From an uncultured Acidobacteriota bacterium (lineage in GTDB: Bacteria; Acidobacteriota; Thermoanaerobaculia; Gp7-AA8): DNA of 17,366 nucleotides. The stretch is from assembly GCA_946887105.1 (NCBI GenBank), contig CAMPKJ010000080.1:1-17366 (forward strand), in the 5' to 3' direction. The notes beneath the pieces are model-generated. The model was given only the letters and a program-made list of their open reading frames with translations, was not told where the DNA came from and made no database searches. The translations under genes and the position numbers were made by a program. Every line of letters begins with the position of its first letter. Position 1 is the stretch's first letter. This document shows, piece by piece, positions 1 to 7,545 of the stretch.

Positions 1-284
1 CGCACATCGTCGACGACGTGAGCGATCTCTGCTCGCGCATGGCCGTCCTGGCCGGAGGGCGCGTGCGGCTGGAAGGCATGCACCGGCTCGAGGGAAGGGT
101 GTGGCGCAAGACCGTCCGCAAGGATGCGGTGCCGCGCTACAAAGAATTGTTTGCGGTGCTCTCGACGCGGCTGTTCGCGGGTGACACGCGCATTCACGTT
201 CTCGCGGACGACAGACCGGAGCCGGGCTTCGAGCGCGTGTCGACGAACCTCGAGGATGTCTACTTCTCGGTGTTGCGATGCTGA
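1..284 (+). CDS. ABC-2-type transporter ATP-binding protein, C-terminal fragment
   Basis: This is the 3' end of a gene that starts left of the window; the reading frame begins at base 3. The first visible residues, HIVDDVSDLCSRMAVLAGGRV, split as HIVDDV then SDLCSRMAVLAGGRV, match the H-loop and following strand of ABC-2-type ATPases, whose usual form is STHIVEDVE...RVAIL..G. The rest is the small C-terminal regulatory tail, ending in a typical NLEDVYF stretch. Walker A, Walker B and the signature motif lie outside the window. The stop codon TGA (282-284) overlaps the ATG of the next gene (278), so the two are almost certainly translationally coupled, and this protein should energise the permease encoded there. 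The substrate is unknown. Confidence 0.85.
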   Translation, partial: HIVDDVSDLCSRMAVLAGGRVRLEGMHRLEGRVWRKTVRKDAVPRYKELFAVLSTRLFAGDTRIHVLADDRPEPGFERVSTNLEDVYFSVLRC

Positions 285-3200
285 CGGACATCGTCCGTTT
301 CGAGTGGCGCTACCACACGCGCCAGGTCTCGTTCATCGCCGCGGCGGCGCTGTTTTTCGTGTTCGGGTTTGCGCTGACGGCCACCGGATTCGGCCCCGAC
401 AACGTCAACATCAATTCGCCGTACAGCATCGCGCAGTCGATCGGGCTGCTGTCGCTGGCGGCCGTGTTCATCCTGGCGGTGTTCTGCGCGAATGCTGTGG
501 TGCGCGATCGCGAGACGCAGATGGAGGAGATCGTTTTCACGACCTCCGTCACCAAACTGCCGTTCCTCATCGGCCGCTTCACCGGCTCGTTTCTGGCGGC
601 ATTCACCGCGTTCAGCACGTGCGCATTGGGAATGCTCACCGCGCGCTTCATGCCGTGGCTCGATCCGGACCGCCTCGGCACCGTGCACCCGGCTCATTAC
701 CTGTGGGCGCTGCTGGTCATCGCATTGCCGAACATGCTCTTTGCCGGCGTGGTGCTGTTCGCGCTGTCGACGGTCACGCGCAGCGTACTGGCGAGCTATG
801 CCGGCTCGGTGCTGCTGTACGTCCTCTATTTCGTGACCGCGGCGATGACGAATTCACCGCTGATGGCGTCGTCGGTTCCCGGCGTCAATGAAAGCGCGGC
901 GCTCGCGGCGCTGCTCGATCCGTTTGCGCTCTCCGCATTTTTCGAACAGACCCGGAACTGGATTCCGGCGGAGCGCAATACGCGCCTGCTGTCGCTGACC
1001 GGCAATTTCCTGCTCAATCGCCTGGTGTGGATCACGGCCTCGATCGCGATTCTCGGCGCCGTCTATTACCTGTTCTCGTTCCGCGTCGTGTCCGTGGCCC
1101 GCAAGCGCGTCAACGACACTCCCGAAATCGACACCGCACCGGTGAGGACCTACAAGCCGGTTTCCACAGAGCCCTCACAATGGGCGTCTTATCTCGCCGC
1201 GACGAACATCGAGCTCCGCACGTTCCTGGCCACGCTGCCGTTTCTGGTCATGCTGCTCTTATGGGCGGCGCTGGCCGGCTTCGAGATCATCAGCGACATC
1301 AACGGCGGTGAATACGGCTCGGCCTCGTATCCCGCGGCGGGAATGCTCTTCGAGACCCTGGGCACGCCGTTGACGATCCTCGGCACGATTCTCCTGATCT
1401 ACACCTCGGCCGAGATGATCTGGCGCGAGCGCGCGCTGCGCATTTCCGGAATCCTCCATGCCACGCCCGCCTCCAACGCCGTCTTCGTCGCGGCGAAATG
1501 CACCGCTCTCACCGTAATGATCGTCGCATTGACGACGACGGCGGTCCTCACCGCGGCAGCGGTGCAGCTCGCGAAAGGGTGGGCGCCCGATCCTGCCCTG
1601 CTGCTCGCGTTCGGCTACCTCATGGCCGCGCCGCTGGTGTTGTTCGCCTGTGCGGCGGTCTTCATTCAGACGCTCAGCTCGCACAAGTACCTCGGGATGC
1701 TGATGGTCGTACTGCTCGCGGTGATCAGCCTGCAGGGCGACATGTTCGGACTCGAACAGCGCCTGCTGCGCTACGGCTCCGTGCCGCCGCTCCTGTACTC
1801 CGACATGGATGGCTTCGGCCCCGCGGCGCGATTCCACTGGTTCGTCGTCTATTGGGCCGCACTGGCCGGACTGCTGCTCCTGTTCGCGACCGCGGCGTGG
1901 CGCAATCGCGCCGGCGCATTACGCAGAGTGCCGCGGCTCGCGACGATGGTCCTGACCGCGATCTTCATCACCAGCGGCGCGTTCATCTTCTACAACACCG
2001 ACATTCTCAATGCGAACGAAACGCGGGCGGAGGTGCTGGACTGGAAGGCGGATTACGAACGCACCTACAAAGCGTTCGCCGCGCTTTCGCAACCGCGCAT
2101 CGCGGAGGTCCGGGCGGATGTCGACCTTCATCCCGAGGAGCGGCGGTATCGCGTGCACGGCGAATATGTCGTCGTCAATGAGTCGACGCACCCGATCGAC
2201 ACCATACTGATCGCCGTTCGCGGCGACGCCGATCGCGCCGCCGTGACCGTTCCGGCAGCGCGTGAAATGCACAATGCGCGCTTCGGTCAACACCTCTTCA
2301 AGCTCGACGCGCCACTGCAGCCGCAGGCGCGCACGACGGTCGGCTTCGACATCACTTACACAAATCCGGGATTCGTCGCCGGCGACCGCGAACAGACCAT
2401 CATCGCGAACGGGTCGTTCATCATGACCCACCGCTCCTTCCCGACCATCGGGTATCGCGTGAGCTACGAGATCGACGATCCGCGCGAACGGCGCAGGCGC
2501 GGGTTGCCGGTCTCCTCGGCCGCCGACGGCGCGGCGCGTGATTTCATGCAACACGACGCGATCGTGGCGGCCGATTGGGTGCGTTTCGACGTCACCGTCT
2601 CGACCCCGGCCGATCAGCGCGTGGTGGCACCGGGGCGCATCGTGCGGGCGTGGGAACACGGCGGGCGGCACTCCGTGCAGTTCCGTCCCGATCATCCGAT
2701 CCCCAACCACTTCATCATCTCCTCGGCGCGCTATGCGGTCACGAGAGAAACGCACCACGGCGTTCCGATCGAGATCTACCACCACCCGCAGCACACCTAC
2801 AACGTCGCGCGCATGATGCGTGCGGCCGCGGACTCGCTGCGCTATCTCGGCGAGAACTTCGGACCGTATCCGCACGACACCTTGCGATTGGCCGAAGTTC
2901 CGGCTGTCTTTCGCGGGTTCGCGGGGTTTGCGCAGCCGGGCGTGGTGTTCCTCAGCGAGAACCGCGGATTTCTGATCGACGCGCGCGATCCGCGGCGGAT
3001 CGACCTCCTCTATCGCAGGACCGCGCACGAAGTCGCGCATCAATGGTTCGGCCACACCATCGTGCCGGCCAATGGACCGGGCGGCTCGATGATCACCGAG
3101 TCGCTGACGAAGTATTGCGAGCTGATGCTGCTCGAGAAGGCGTATGGCCGCGAACAGGTGCGCCAGGCGCTGACGTACGAGCTCGATCTCTATCTTTCGG

Positions 3201-3769
3201 GACGCACCAGCGAATCGGAGGCCGAGCCGCCGCTGTCGCGCGTCGACAATCAGTCCTACCTCTACTATCGCAAGGGCGCGCTGGTGCTGTACGCGCTGAG
3301 GGACCTCCTCGGCGAGGAGACCCTCAATACGGCGCTGCGCAATCTGATCCGGGAGCAGGGCGGGCCGAGGAAGAAGCCGGCGGCAGCGGATGTGATCCGT
3401 CACATTCGCGCCGTCGCTCCGGCGGAGCATCACCCGCTCATCGACGAGTGGCTGAACGGCGTCGTGCTCTATGACTTCCAGCTCGACTCGGCGGCGTCAC
3501 GGCGGATGCCGGACGGCACGTACGAGATCGCGATGCGGATCGTCGCGACGAAGGAATCGCGCGACCAAGCCGTCGCGATGCGCGAGGCGATCGACGTCGG
3601 CGTATTCGACGCGGCGGGAGAGCCGCTCCATCTCGCGCGACACGAGCTGCGCGATGGCGCGCAGGAAATCCGCGTCGTGGTCGCGAAGGAGGCGCTGCGC
3701 GCGGCAGTCGATCCGTACATCACGCGCATCGATCGCAATCGCTTCGACAACAGCAGGCGCGTCGAGTGA
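278..3769 (+). CDS. ABC-2-type permease fused to an M1-family zinc aminopeptidase-like domain
   Basis: The 1163-aa protein has two parts. Residues about 1-580 hold roughly 13 hydrophobic segments (near 17-36, 52-73, 100-125, 141-190, 245-268, 313-338, 355-380, 400-430, 438-465, 472-490, 517-541 and 555-575), arranged like two ABC-2 permease halves. Residues about 600-1163 form an M1-type peptidase domain, which the odd segment count would place outside the cytoplasm. The zinc motif HEVAH is at 917-921, followed by QWFG, with a Glu at 941 as likely third ligand. This gives HEXXH-X19-E rather than the classical X18. A YYRKG motif (996-1000) matches the region of the catalytic Tyr. The classical GAMEN motif is absent; RGFAGFAQPG (879-888) stands near its place. 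Such fusions are known in Bacteroidota and Acidobacteriota, but the substrate is not established. The gene overlaps the ATPase stop by 7 bp, forming a two-gene exporter unit. Peptidase activity is inferred. Confidence 0.9.
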   Translation: MLTDIVRFEWRYHTRQVSFIAAAALFFVFGFALTATGFGPDNVNINSPYSIAQSIGLLSLAAVFILAVFCANAVVRDRETQMEEIVFTTSVTKLPFLIGRFTGSFLAAFTAFSTCALGMLTARFMPWLDPDRLGTVHPAHYLWALLVIALPNMLFAGVVLFALSTVTRSVLASYAGSVLLYVLYFVTAAMTNSPLMASSVPGVNESAALAALLDPFALSAFFEQTRNWIPAERNTRLLSLTGNFLLNRLVWITASIAILGAVYYLFSFRVVSVARKRVNDTPEIDTAPVRTYKPVSTEPSQWASYLAATNIELRTFLATLPFLVMLLLWAALAGFEIISDINGGEYGSASYPAAGMLFETLGTPLTILGTILLIYTSAEMIWRERALRISGILHATPASNAVFVAAKCTALTVMIVALTTTAVLTAAAVQLAKGWAPDPALLLAFGYLMAAPLVLFACAAVFIQTLSSHKYLGMLMVVLLAVISLQGDMFGLEQRLLRYGSVPPLLYSDMDGFGPAARFHWFVVYWAALAGLLLLFATAAWRNRAGALRRVPRLATMVLTAIFITSGAFIFYNTDILNANETRAEVLDWKADYERTYKAFAALSQPRIAEVRADVDLHPEERRYRVHGEYVVVNESTHPIDTILIAVRGDADRAAVTVPAAREMHNARFGQHLFKLDAPLQPQARTTVGFDITYTNPGFVAGDREQTIIANGSFIMTHRSFPTIGYRVSYEIDDPRERRRRGLPVSSAADGAARDFMQHDAIVAADWVRFDVTVSTPADQRVVAPGRIVRAWEHGGRHSVQFRPDHPIPNHFIISSARYAVTRETHHGVPIEIYHHPQHTYNVARMMRAAADSLRYLGENFGPYPHDTLRLAEVPAVFRGFAGFAQPGVVFLSENRGFLIDARDPRRIDLLYRRTAHEVAHQWFGHTIVPANGPGGSMITESLTKYCELMLLEKAYGREQVRQALTYELDLYLSGRTSESEAEPPLSRVDNQSYLYYRKGALVLYALRDLLGEETLNTALRNLIREQGGPRKKPAAADVIRHIRAVAPAEHHPLIDEWLNGVVLYDFQLDSAASRRMPDGTYEIAMRIVATKESRDQAVAMREAIDVGVFDAAGEPLHLARHELRDGAQEIRVVVAKEALRAAVDPYITRIDRNRFDNSRRVE

Positions 3770-3778
3770 CCGCGCGCT

Positions 3779-3784
3779 TATAAT
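3779..3784 (+). promoter_or_regulatory. Candidate -10 box TATAAT before the SulP gene
   Basis: A perfect TATAAT stands out in GC-rich sequence 10 bp after the stop codon of the permease-peptidase gene. No convincing -35 hexamer was found at 16-18 bp spacing, so the match is only half of a sigma-70 promoter. A start site near 3791 would leave only about 5 nt before the TTG codon used for the SulP gene. Confidence 0.4.
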
Positions 3785-3795
3785 GCGCGCCAGCT

Positions 3796-5436
3796 TTGTT
3801 CGTCCCGAAGTCGATCATCTGTTTACGTGAAGGGTATACACGCGAGACCGTGCTGCGCGATGTCATCGCCGGCGTCGTGGTGGGGATCGTTGCACTTCCA
3901 CTGGCACTGGCGTTCGCCATCGCCTCGGGCGTACCTCCCGAGCGCGGCCTCTACACCGCCATCATCGCCGGCTTCCTGATCTCCGCTCTGGGCGGGAGCC
4001 GCGTGCAGATCGGCGGACCGACCGGCGCATTCGTGGTCATCGTCTACGGCATCGTGCAGCAGTTCGGCTACGAGGGACTGGTGATCTGCACCGTCCTGGC
4101 CGGCGCGATCCTGGTCGTCCTCGGCCTGGCGCGCATGGGCGCGCTCATCAAATACATCCCTTATCCCGTCATCACCGGCTTCACCGCCGGCATCGCGGTG
4201 ATCATCTTCTCGTCGCAGATGAAAGACTTCTTCGGCCTGAAGATGGGCGCCGTTCCGGCGGACTTCATGGAGAAGTGGGTCGCGTACGCCGGCAACTTCG
4301 GCTCGATCGATCCGGCCACCGCGTTCCTCGCGGTCGGCACTCTGGCCGTGCTCCTGATCTGGCCGCGGATCTCGCGCGTCATTCCGGGACCGTTCGTTGC
4401 GATGATCCTGGCCACGCTGGTCGTGCAGCTCTTCGATCTGCCGGTTGAGACCATCGGCTCGCGCTTCGGCGGCGTCCCTTCATCGCTGCCGCGCCCGCAC
4501 TGGCCGGACATCCCGTGGACGCACATCCGCGCGCTCGTTTCGCCGTCGCTGACGATCGCCCTGCTGGCCGCGATCGAATCGCTTCTCTCCGCGGTCGTGG
4601 CCGACGGCATGATCGGCACGCGCCACAAATCAAACATGGAGCTCGTCGCGCAGGGCGTCGCCAACATCGCCTCGCCGATCTTCGGCGGCATCCCGGCGAC
4701 CGGCGCGATCGCACGCACCGCCACGAACGTACGCACGGGCGGGCGTACGCCGCTCGCGGGCATCGTGCACGCCGTCACGCTGATGCTCATCCTGCTGCTG
4801 CTCGGAAAGTGGGCGGCCATGATTCCGCTCTGCGCGCTGGCGGCGATCCTGGTGGTGGTCGCGTATCACATGAGCGAGTGGCGATCGTTCGCCGGACTGC
4901 TGCGCGCGCCGAAGAGCGACATCGCGGTACTGCTGATCACCTTTGCGCTGACCGTGTTCGTCGACCTCACGATAGCGGTGCAGATCGGCATCGTCGCGGC
5001 CTCGCTGCTCTTCATGAAGCGCATGGCCGACATCACGCAGATCGAGGGCGTCACTGCCGCGGATCCCGCGGACGATGACGTCGGGGAAATCAGCCAGGTG
5101 CGGCGCCGCAAGAACATTCTCGGCGGACGCGAGATCCCGGCCGGCGTCGAGGTGTACGAGGTGAATGGCCCGTTTTTCTTCGGCGTGGCCGACAAGCTCA
5201 AGGACGTGATGTCGGAGATCGCCAAGCCACCCAGGGTTTTCATCGTGCGCATGCGCCACGTGCCGGCCGTCGACGCGACCGGACTGCACGCGCTCGACCA
5301 GATGGCGAAGAAGTGCCGCGCGCAGGGAACGTTGCTGGTCCTCACCGAGATTCGCGAACAGCCGCGCAATGCGATCGCGCGGTCGGGAAAGTCGTTCGAG
5401 ATCGTGGAGACGTTGGACGAGGCGCGGGCGCGTTAG
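3796..5436 (+). CDS. SulP-family anion transporter with C-terminal STAS domain
   Basis: The 546-aa protein is an inner-membrane secondary anion transporter of the SulP (SLC26-like) family. Known substrates in the family include sulfate, bicarbonate and dicarboxylates; the substrate here cannot be read from sequence. The N-terminus shows the family pattern YTRETVLRDVIAGVVVGIVA (residues 14-33), followed by LPLALAFAIASG. A GGPTGAF motif and a later TGAIARTATNVRTGGRTPLAG stretch (written ATGAIARTATNVRTGG plus RTPLAG, around 300-320) are SulP hallmarks. About 11-14 membrane segments fill residues 20-410. The STAS domain covers roughly 445-546 and contains the conserved DATG loop at 493-496. The start is uncertain. 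TTG at 3796 is the first usable codon in frame. GTG at 3850 would remove the YTRE segment that homologues keep, so the upstream start is preferred. The gene sits 26 bp after the preceding stop. Confidence 0.92.
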   Translation: MFVPKSIICLREGYTRETVLRDVIAGVVVGIVALPLALAFAIASGVPPERGLYTAIIAGFLISALGGSRVQIGGPTGAFVVIVYGIVQQFGYEGLVICTVLAGAILVVLGLARMGALIKYIPYPVITGFTAGIAVIIFSSQMKDFFGLKMGAVPADFMEKWVAYAGNFGSIDPATAFLAVGTLAVLLIWPRISRVIPGPFVAMILATLVVQLFDLPVETIGSRFGGVPSSLPRPHWPDIPWTHIRALVSPSLTIALLAAIESLLSAVVADGMIGTRHKSNMELVAQGVANIASPIFGGIPATGAIARTATNVRTGGRTPLAGIVHAVTLMLILLLLGKWAAMIPLCALAAILVVVAYHMSEWRSFAGLLRAPKSDIAVLLITFALTVFVDLTIAVQIGIVAASLLFMKRMADITQIEGVTAADPADDDVGEISQVRRRKNILGGREIPAGVEVYEVNGPFFFGVADKLKDVMSEIAKPPRVFIVRMRHVPAVDATGLHALDQMAKKCRAQGTLLVLTEIREQPRNAIARSGKSFEIVETLDEARAR

Positions 5437-5443
5437 ACACGCT

Positions 5444-5513
5444 GGCTGGCGTTGGGGGTCAGGAGCCGCGCGCCTGCGGGCTGGCGTTGGGCGTCAGGTG
5501 CCGCGCGCCTGCA
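5444..5513 (+). repeat. Tandem 35-bp duplication of the repeat arm
   Basis: Bases 5444-5478 and 5479-5513 are adjacent copies of the same 35-bp unit, which begins GGCTGGCGTTGGG. They differ at three positions (unit positions 14, 21 and 35), giving 32 of 35 identities. Only the inner unit has a free partner at the right end of the palindrome (5624-5640), so either unit could pair with that single right arm. Confidence 0.9.
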
Positions 5514-5640
5514 GGGCGCGCGGGGGCGTCTGGGCGGTCTCGCGAAAGATCGCTCGTGTGCAACCTGGGCTGCATCGCGAGACGGGCCGGATGCGCCGGC
5601 GGCGCTCTGGCGCCGCGGCTCCCGACGCCCAACGCCAGCC
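5444..5640 (+). repeat. Structured palindromic intergenic repeat, copy A
   Basis: The 234-bp gap between the SulP and antiporter genes is almost filled by nested inverted repeats. The outer arms GGCTGGCGTTGGGCGTC (5479-5495) and its exact complement (5624-5640) form a perfect 17-bp stem. Inside are three hairpins: CCGCGCGCC (5501-5509) with GGCGCGCGG (5515-5523) around a TGCAG loop; GTCTCGCGA (5537-5545) with TCGCGAGAC (5575-5583) around a 29-nt loop; and GCGGCGC with GCGCCGC around a TCTG loop near 5599-5616. The left arm is duplicated just upstream. The element resembles copy B (7363-7500) in sequence, order of hairpins and orientation. I see no ORF worth calling in it. It could be a REP/BIME-like or MITE-like dispersed repeat and could also act as a transcription end for the SulP gene. 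Confidence 0.85.
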
Positions 5641-5656
5641 TCGAATCCTTCCGTCG

Positions 5657-5662
5657 CATAAA
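5657..5662 (+). promoter_or_regulatory. Possible -10 box CATAAA before ybaL
   Basis: CATAAA matches four of six positions of TATAAT and ends 8 nt before the GTG start codon. There is no Shine-Dalgarno sequence between them, which would fit a leaderless mRNA. No good -35 box was identified. Confidence 0.25.
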
Positions 5663-5670
5663 CTGCGGCG

Positions 5671-7362
5671 GTGCCTCATGAGCTGACCCTCATCACCACC
5701 CTCGCCACCGCGTTCGGCATGGCGCTGGTCCTCGGGTTCGTCGCGGCGCGGCTGAAGCTGCCGCCGCTGGTCGGGTATCTCGTGGCGGGCGTGCTGGTGG
5801 GACCGCACACGCGCGGGTTCACGGCGGACGTCGAGCTGGCCGGTCAGCTCGCCGAGATCGGCGTGATGTTGCTGATGTTCGGCGTCGGCCTGCACTTCTC
5901 GCTCGAGGATCTCGCGGCCGTGCGGCGCATCGCCCTCCCCGGCGCGGTCGTACAGATCGCCGTGGCCACCACGCTCGCGGCCATCACGGCGATGCTCTGG
6001 GGCTGGAGCTTCGGCGGCGGTCTCGTGTTCGGACTGTCGTTGTCGGTCGCCAGCACGGTGGTGTTGTTGCGCGCACTCGAAGCGCGCGGCCAATTCGAAT
6101 CGTTGAATGGCCGCATCGCCGTCGGCTGGCTGATCGTCGAGGATCTGGTGACGGTGCTGGTGCTGGTCATTCTGCCGCCGCTGGCGGCCGTGCTCGGCGG
6201 ACATGCGGACGGCGATGCGGGCCGCGGCGTGGGGATGACGCTGCTGATCACGTTCGCGAAAGTGGGCGCGTTCATCGTGCTGATGCTCGTGGTCGGCCGC
6301 CGGGTGTTTCCGCGCGTGCTGTGGGTGGTGGCAAAGACCGGTTCGCGCGAACTCTTCACGTTATGCGTCATCGCCGCCGCTGTGGGCATCGCGTATGGCG
6401 CCGCGGAGCTGTTCGGCGTCTCGTTCGCTCTGGGCGCGTTTTTCGCCGGCATGATGATGCGCGAATCGGCGCTCAGCCATCGGGCAGCCGAGGAGTCGTT
6501 GCCGTTGCAGGATGCGTTCGCGGTGCTGTTTTTCGTTTCGGTGGGGATGCTGTTCGATCCGATGGTGATGGTGCGGCAGCCGCTGCAGATCATCATCGTC
6601 GTGGCCATCGTCATGATCGGCAAGACCCTCGCCGCGGTCGGGATCGTGCTGCTCTTCCGCTACCCGCTGACGACCGCGCTGACCGTCGGCGCCGGACTCG
6701 CGCAGATCGGCGAGTTCTCGTTCATCCTGGCCGGGTTGGGCGTCAGCCTCGGATTGCTGCCGGTCGAGGGACAGAGCCTCATCCTCGCCGGCGCGATCGT
6801 CTCCATCGCGTTGAATCCGCTGCTCTTCACCGCCATCGAGCCGGTACAGCGCTGGATCCGCGAACGCTCCGACCTGGCGCGGAAGCTCGACCGCAGCATG
6901 GATCCTCTGGCCACGCTGCCGATGACCGTCGACCAGGACCGCCTGACCGCGCACGTCGTGCTGGTCGGCTACGGACGCGTCGGACGGCGTATCGCAAACG
7001 CACTCACCGAGAACAACATCCCGTTCGTCGTGGCCGAGCAGAACCGCGAGCTGGTCGAGCTGCTTCGCTCGCGCAACATCCCCGCCGTCTCGGGCGACGC
7101 CTCCGATCCGGCCGTGCTGATCCAGGCGCACGTGCAGCGCGCGAGCATGCTCGTGATCGCCACGCCGGATACCTTCGGCGTGCGCAAGATGGTCGAAACC
7201 GCGCGCATGCTTCGGCCGCAGATCGAAGTGGTGGTGCGCACGCACAGCGATGAAGAAGCGGAACTCTTGCGCAACGAGAACATCGGGCGGATCTTCATGG
7301 GCGAGCACGAGCTGGCCCTCGGCATGACCGAGCACGTTCTACACACGATGGAAGCGAAGTAG
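5671..7362 (+). CDS. ybaL: YbaL/KefB-type monovalent cation:proton antiporter with RCK domain
   Basis: The 563-aa inner-membrane protein belongs to the CPA2 cation/proton antiporter family (Kef/YbaL branch) and should exchange K+ or another cation for protons. Similarity to E. coli YbaL is visible over the whole length: LITTL near the N-terminus, PPLVGYLVAGVLVGPHT, LMFGVGLHFSLEDL, the SVASTVVLLRALE and VGWLIVEDL core helices, ELFGVSFALGAFFAGM, and DAFAVLFFVSVGMLFDP. A cytoplasmic RCK/TrkA-N domain starts near residue 427 with the dinucleotide-binding motif GYGRVG (about 433-438), followed by an acidic end of strand 2 and a GDASDP segment. Length is close to YbaL. The GTG start at 5671 is chosen because MPHELTLITT aligns with the family N-terminus; the nearby ATG at 5678 is out of frame. 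The gene is flanked on both sides by palindromic repeats and looks like its own transcription unit. The symbol denotes family similarity, not proven function. Confidence 0.93.
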   Translation: MPHELTLITTLATAFGMALVLGFVAARLKLPPLVGYLVAGVLVGPHTRGFTADVELAGQLAEIGVMLLMFGVGLHFSLEDLAAVRRIALPGAVVQIAVATTLAAITAMLWGWSFGGGLVFGLSLSVASTVVLLRALEARGQFESLNGRIAVGWLIVEDLVTVLVLVILPPLAAVLGGHADGDAGRGVGMTLLITFAKVGAFIVLMLVVGRRVFPRVLWVVAKTGSRELFTLCVIAAAVGIAYGAAELFGVSFALGAFFAGMMMRESALSHRAAEESLPLQDAFAVLFFVSVGMLFDPMVMVRQPLQIIIVVAIVMIGKTLAAVGIVLLFRYPLTTALTVGAGLAQIGEFSFILAGLGVSLGLLPVEGQSLILAGAIVSIALNPLLFTAIEPVQRWIRERSDLARKLDRSMDPLATLPMTVDQDRLTAHVVLVGYGRVGRRIANALTENNIPFVVAEQNRELVELLRSRNIPAVSGDASDPAVLIQAHVQRASMLVIATPDTFGVRKMVETARMLRPQIEVVVRTHSDEEAELLRNENIGRIFMGEHELALGMTEHVLHTMEAK

Positions 7363-7500
7363 TCAGGAGCCATGCGCGCCCTGCAGGCGCGCGCGGGGGC
7401 GTCTGGGAAATCGCGATAAAGCCAGGTTTCGCAAGATTGGCCTCATCGCGAGATCTCCCAGACACCCCCGCGGCGCTCCGGCGCCGCGGCTCCTGACGCC
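7363..7500 (+). repeat. Structured palindromic intergenic repeat, copy B
   Basis: The repeat begins directly after the ybaL stop codon. The outer arms are TCAGGAGCC (7363-7371, with the preceding stop-codon G extending it) and GGCTCCTGA (7488-7496). Inside are three hairpins: a GC-rich palindrome around CTGCAG (about 7374-7394); a long hairpin in which GGGGGCGTCTGGGA (7395-7408) pairs with 7456-7469 at 13 of 14 positions and TCGCGA (7411-7416) pairs with 7446-7451; and CCGCGGCGC (7468-7476) with GCGCCGCGG (7481-7489), a perfect 9-bp stem closed by TCCG. The last is a C(UNCG)G-type tetraloop in RNA. Copy A has the same parts in the same order. There is no T-tract, so it is not a textbook terminator, although it may end the ybaL transcript. 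Confidence 0.85.
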
Positions 7501-7531
7501 AGCGCGCTCTGCGCGCAAACACTCCCCGCAC

Positions 7532-7537
7532 TACAAT
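7532..7537 (+). promoter_or_regulatory. Candidate -10 box TACAAT before the LolD-like ATPase gene
   Basis: TACAAT matches five of six positions of the sigma-70 -10 consensus and is followed by 8 nt and then the ATG at 7546. No Shine-Dalgarno sequence lies in those 8 nt. A start site 7-9 nt after the box would fall at or next to the A of ATG. No good -35 box was seen. Confidence 0.4.
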
Positions 7538-7545
7538 CCCCCGTC

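Noticed and set aside
1919..3433. A 504-codon minus-strand frame opposite the peptidase domain
   Set aside because: Arg/Val/Asp/Ala-rich shadow of the M1 domain; no domain or plausible start region.
5313..5686. Short + strand frames across the end of the SulP gene and repeat copy A
   Set aside because: Their products are Arg/Ala/Gly-rich readings of palindromic DNA and of the SulP gene in other frames.
5444..7500. The two palindromic repeats as terminal inverted repeats of a transposon carrying the ybaL gene
   Set aside because: The copies are in direct, not inverted, orientation, no transposase is present, and the gene between them is an ordinary chromosomal antiporter. Recombination between them remains possible.
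5444..7500. CRISPR array
   Set aside because: Only two long palindromic copies separated by a gene; no short regularly spaced repeats with unique spacers anywhere in the window.
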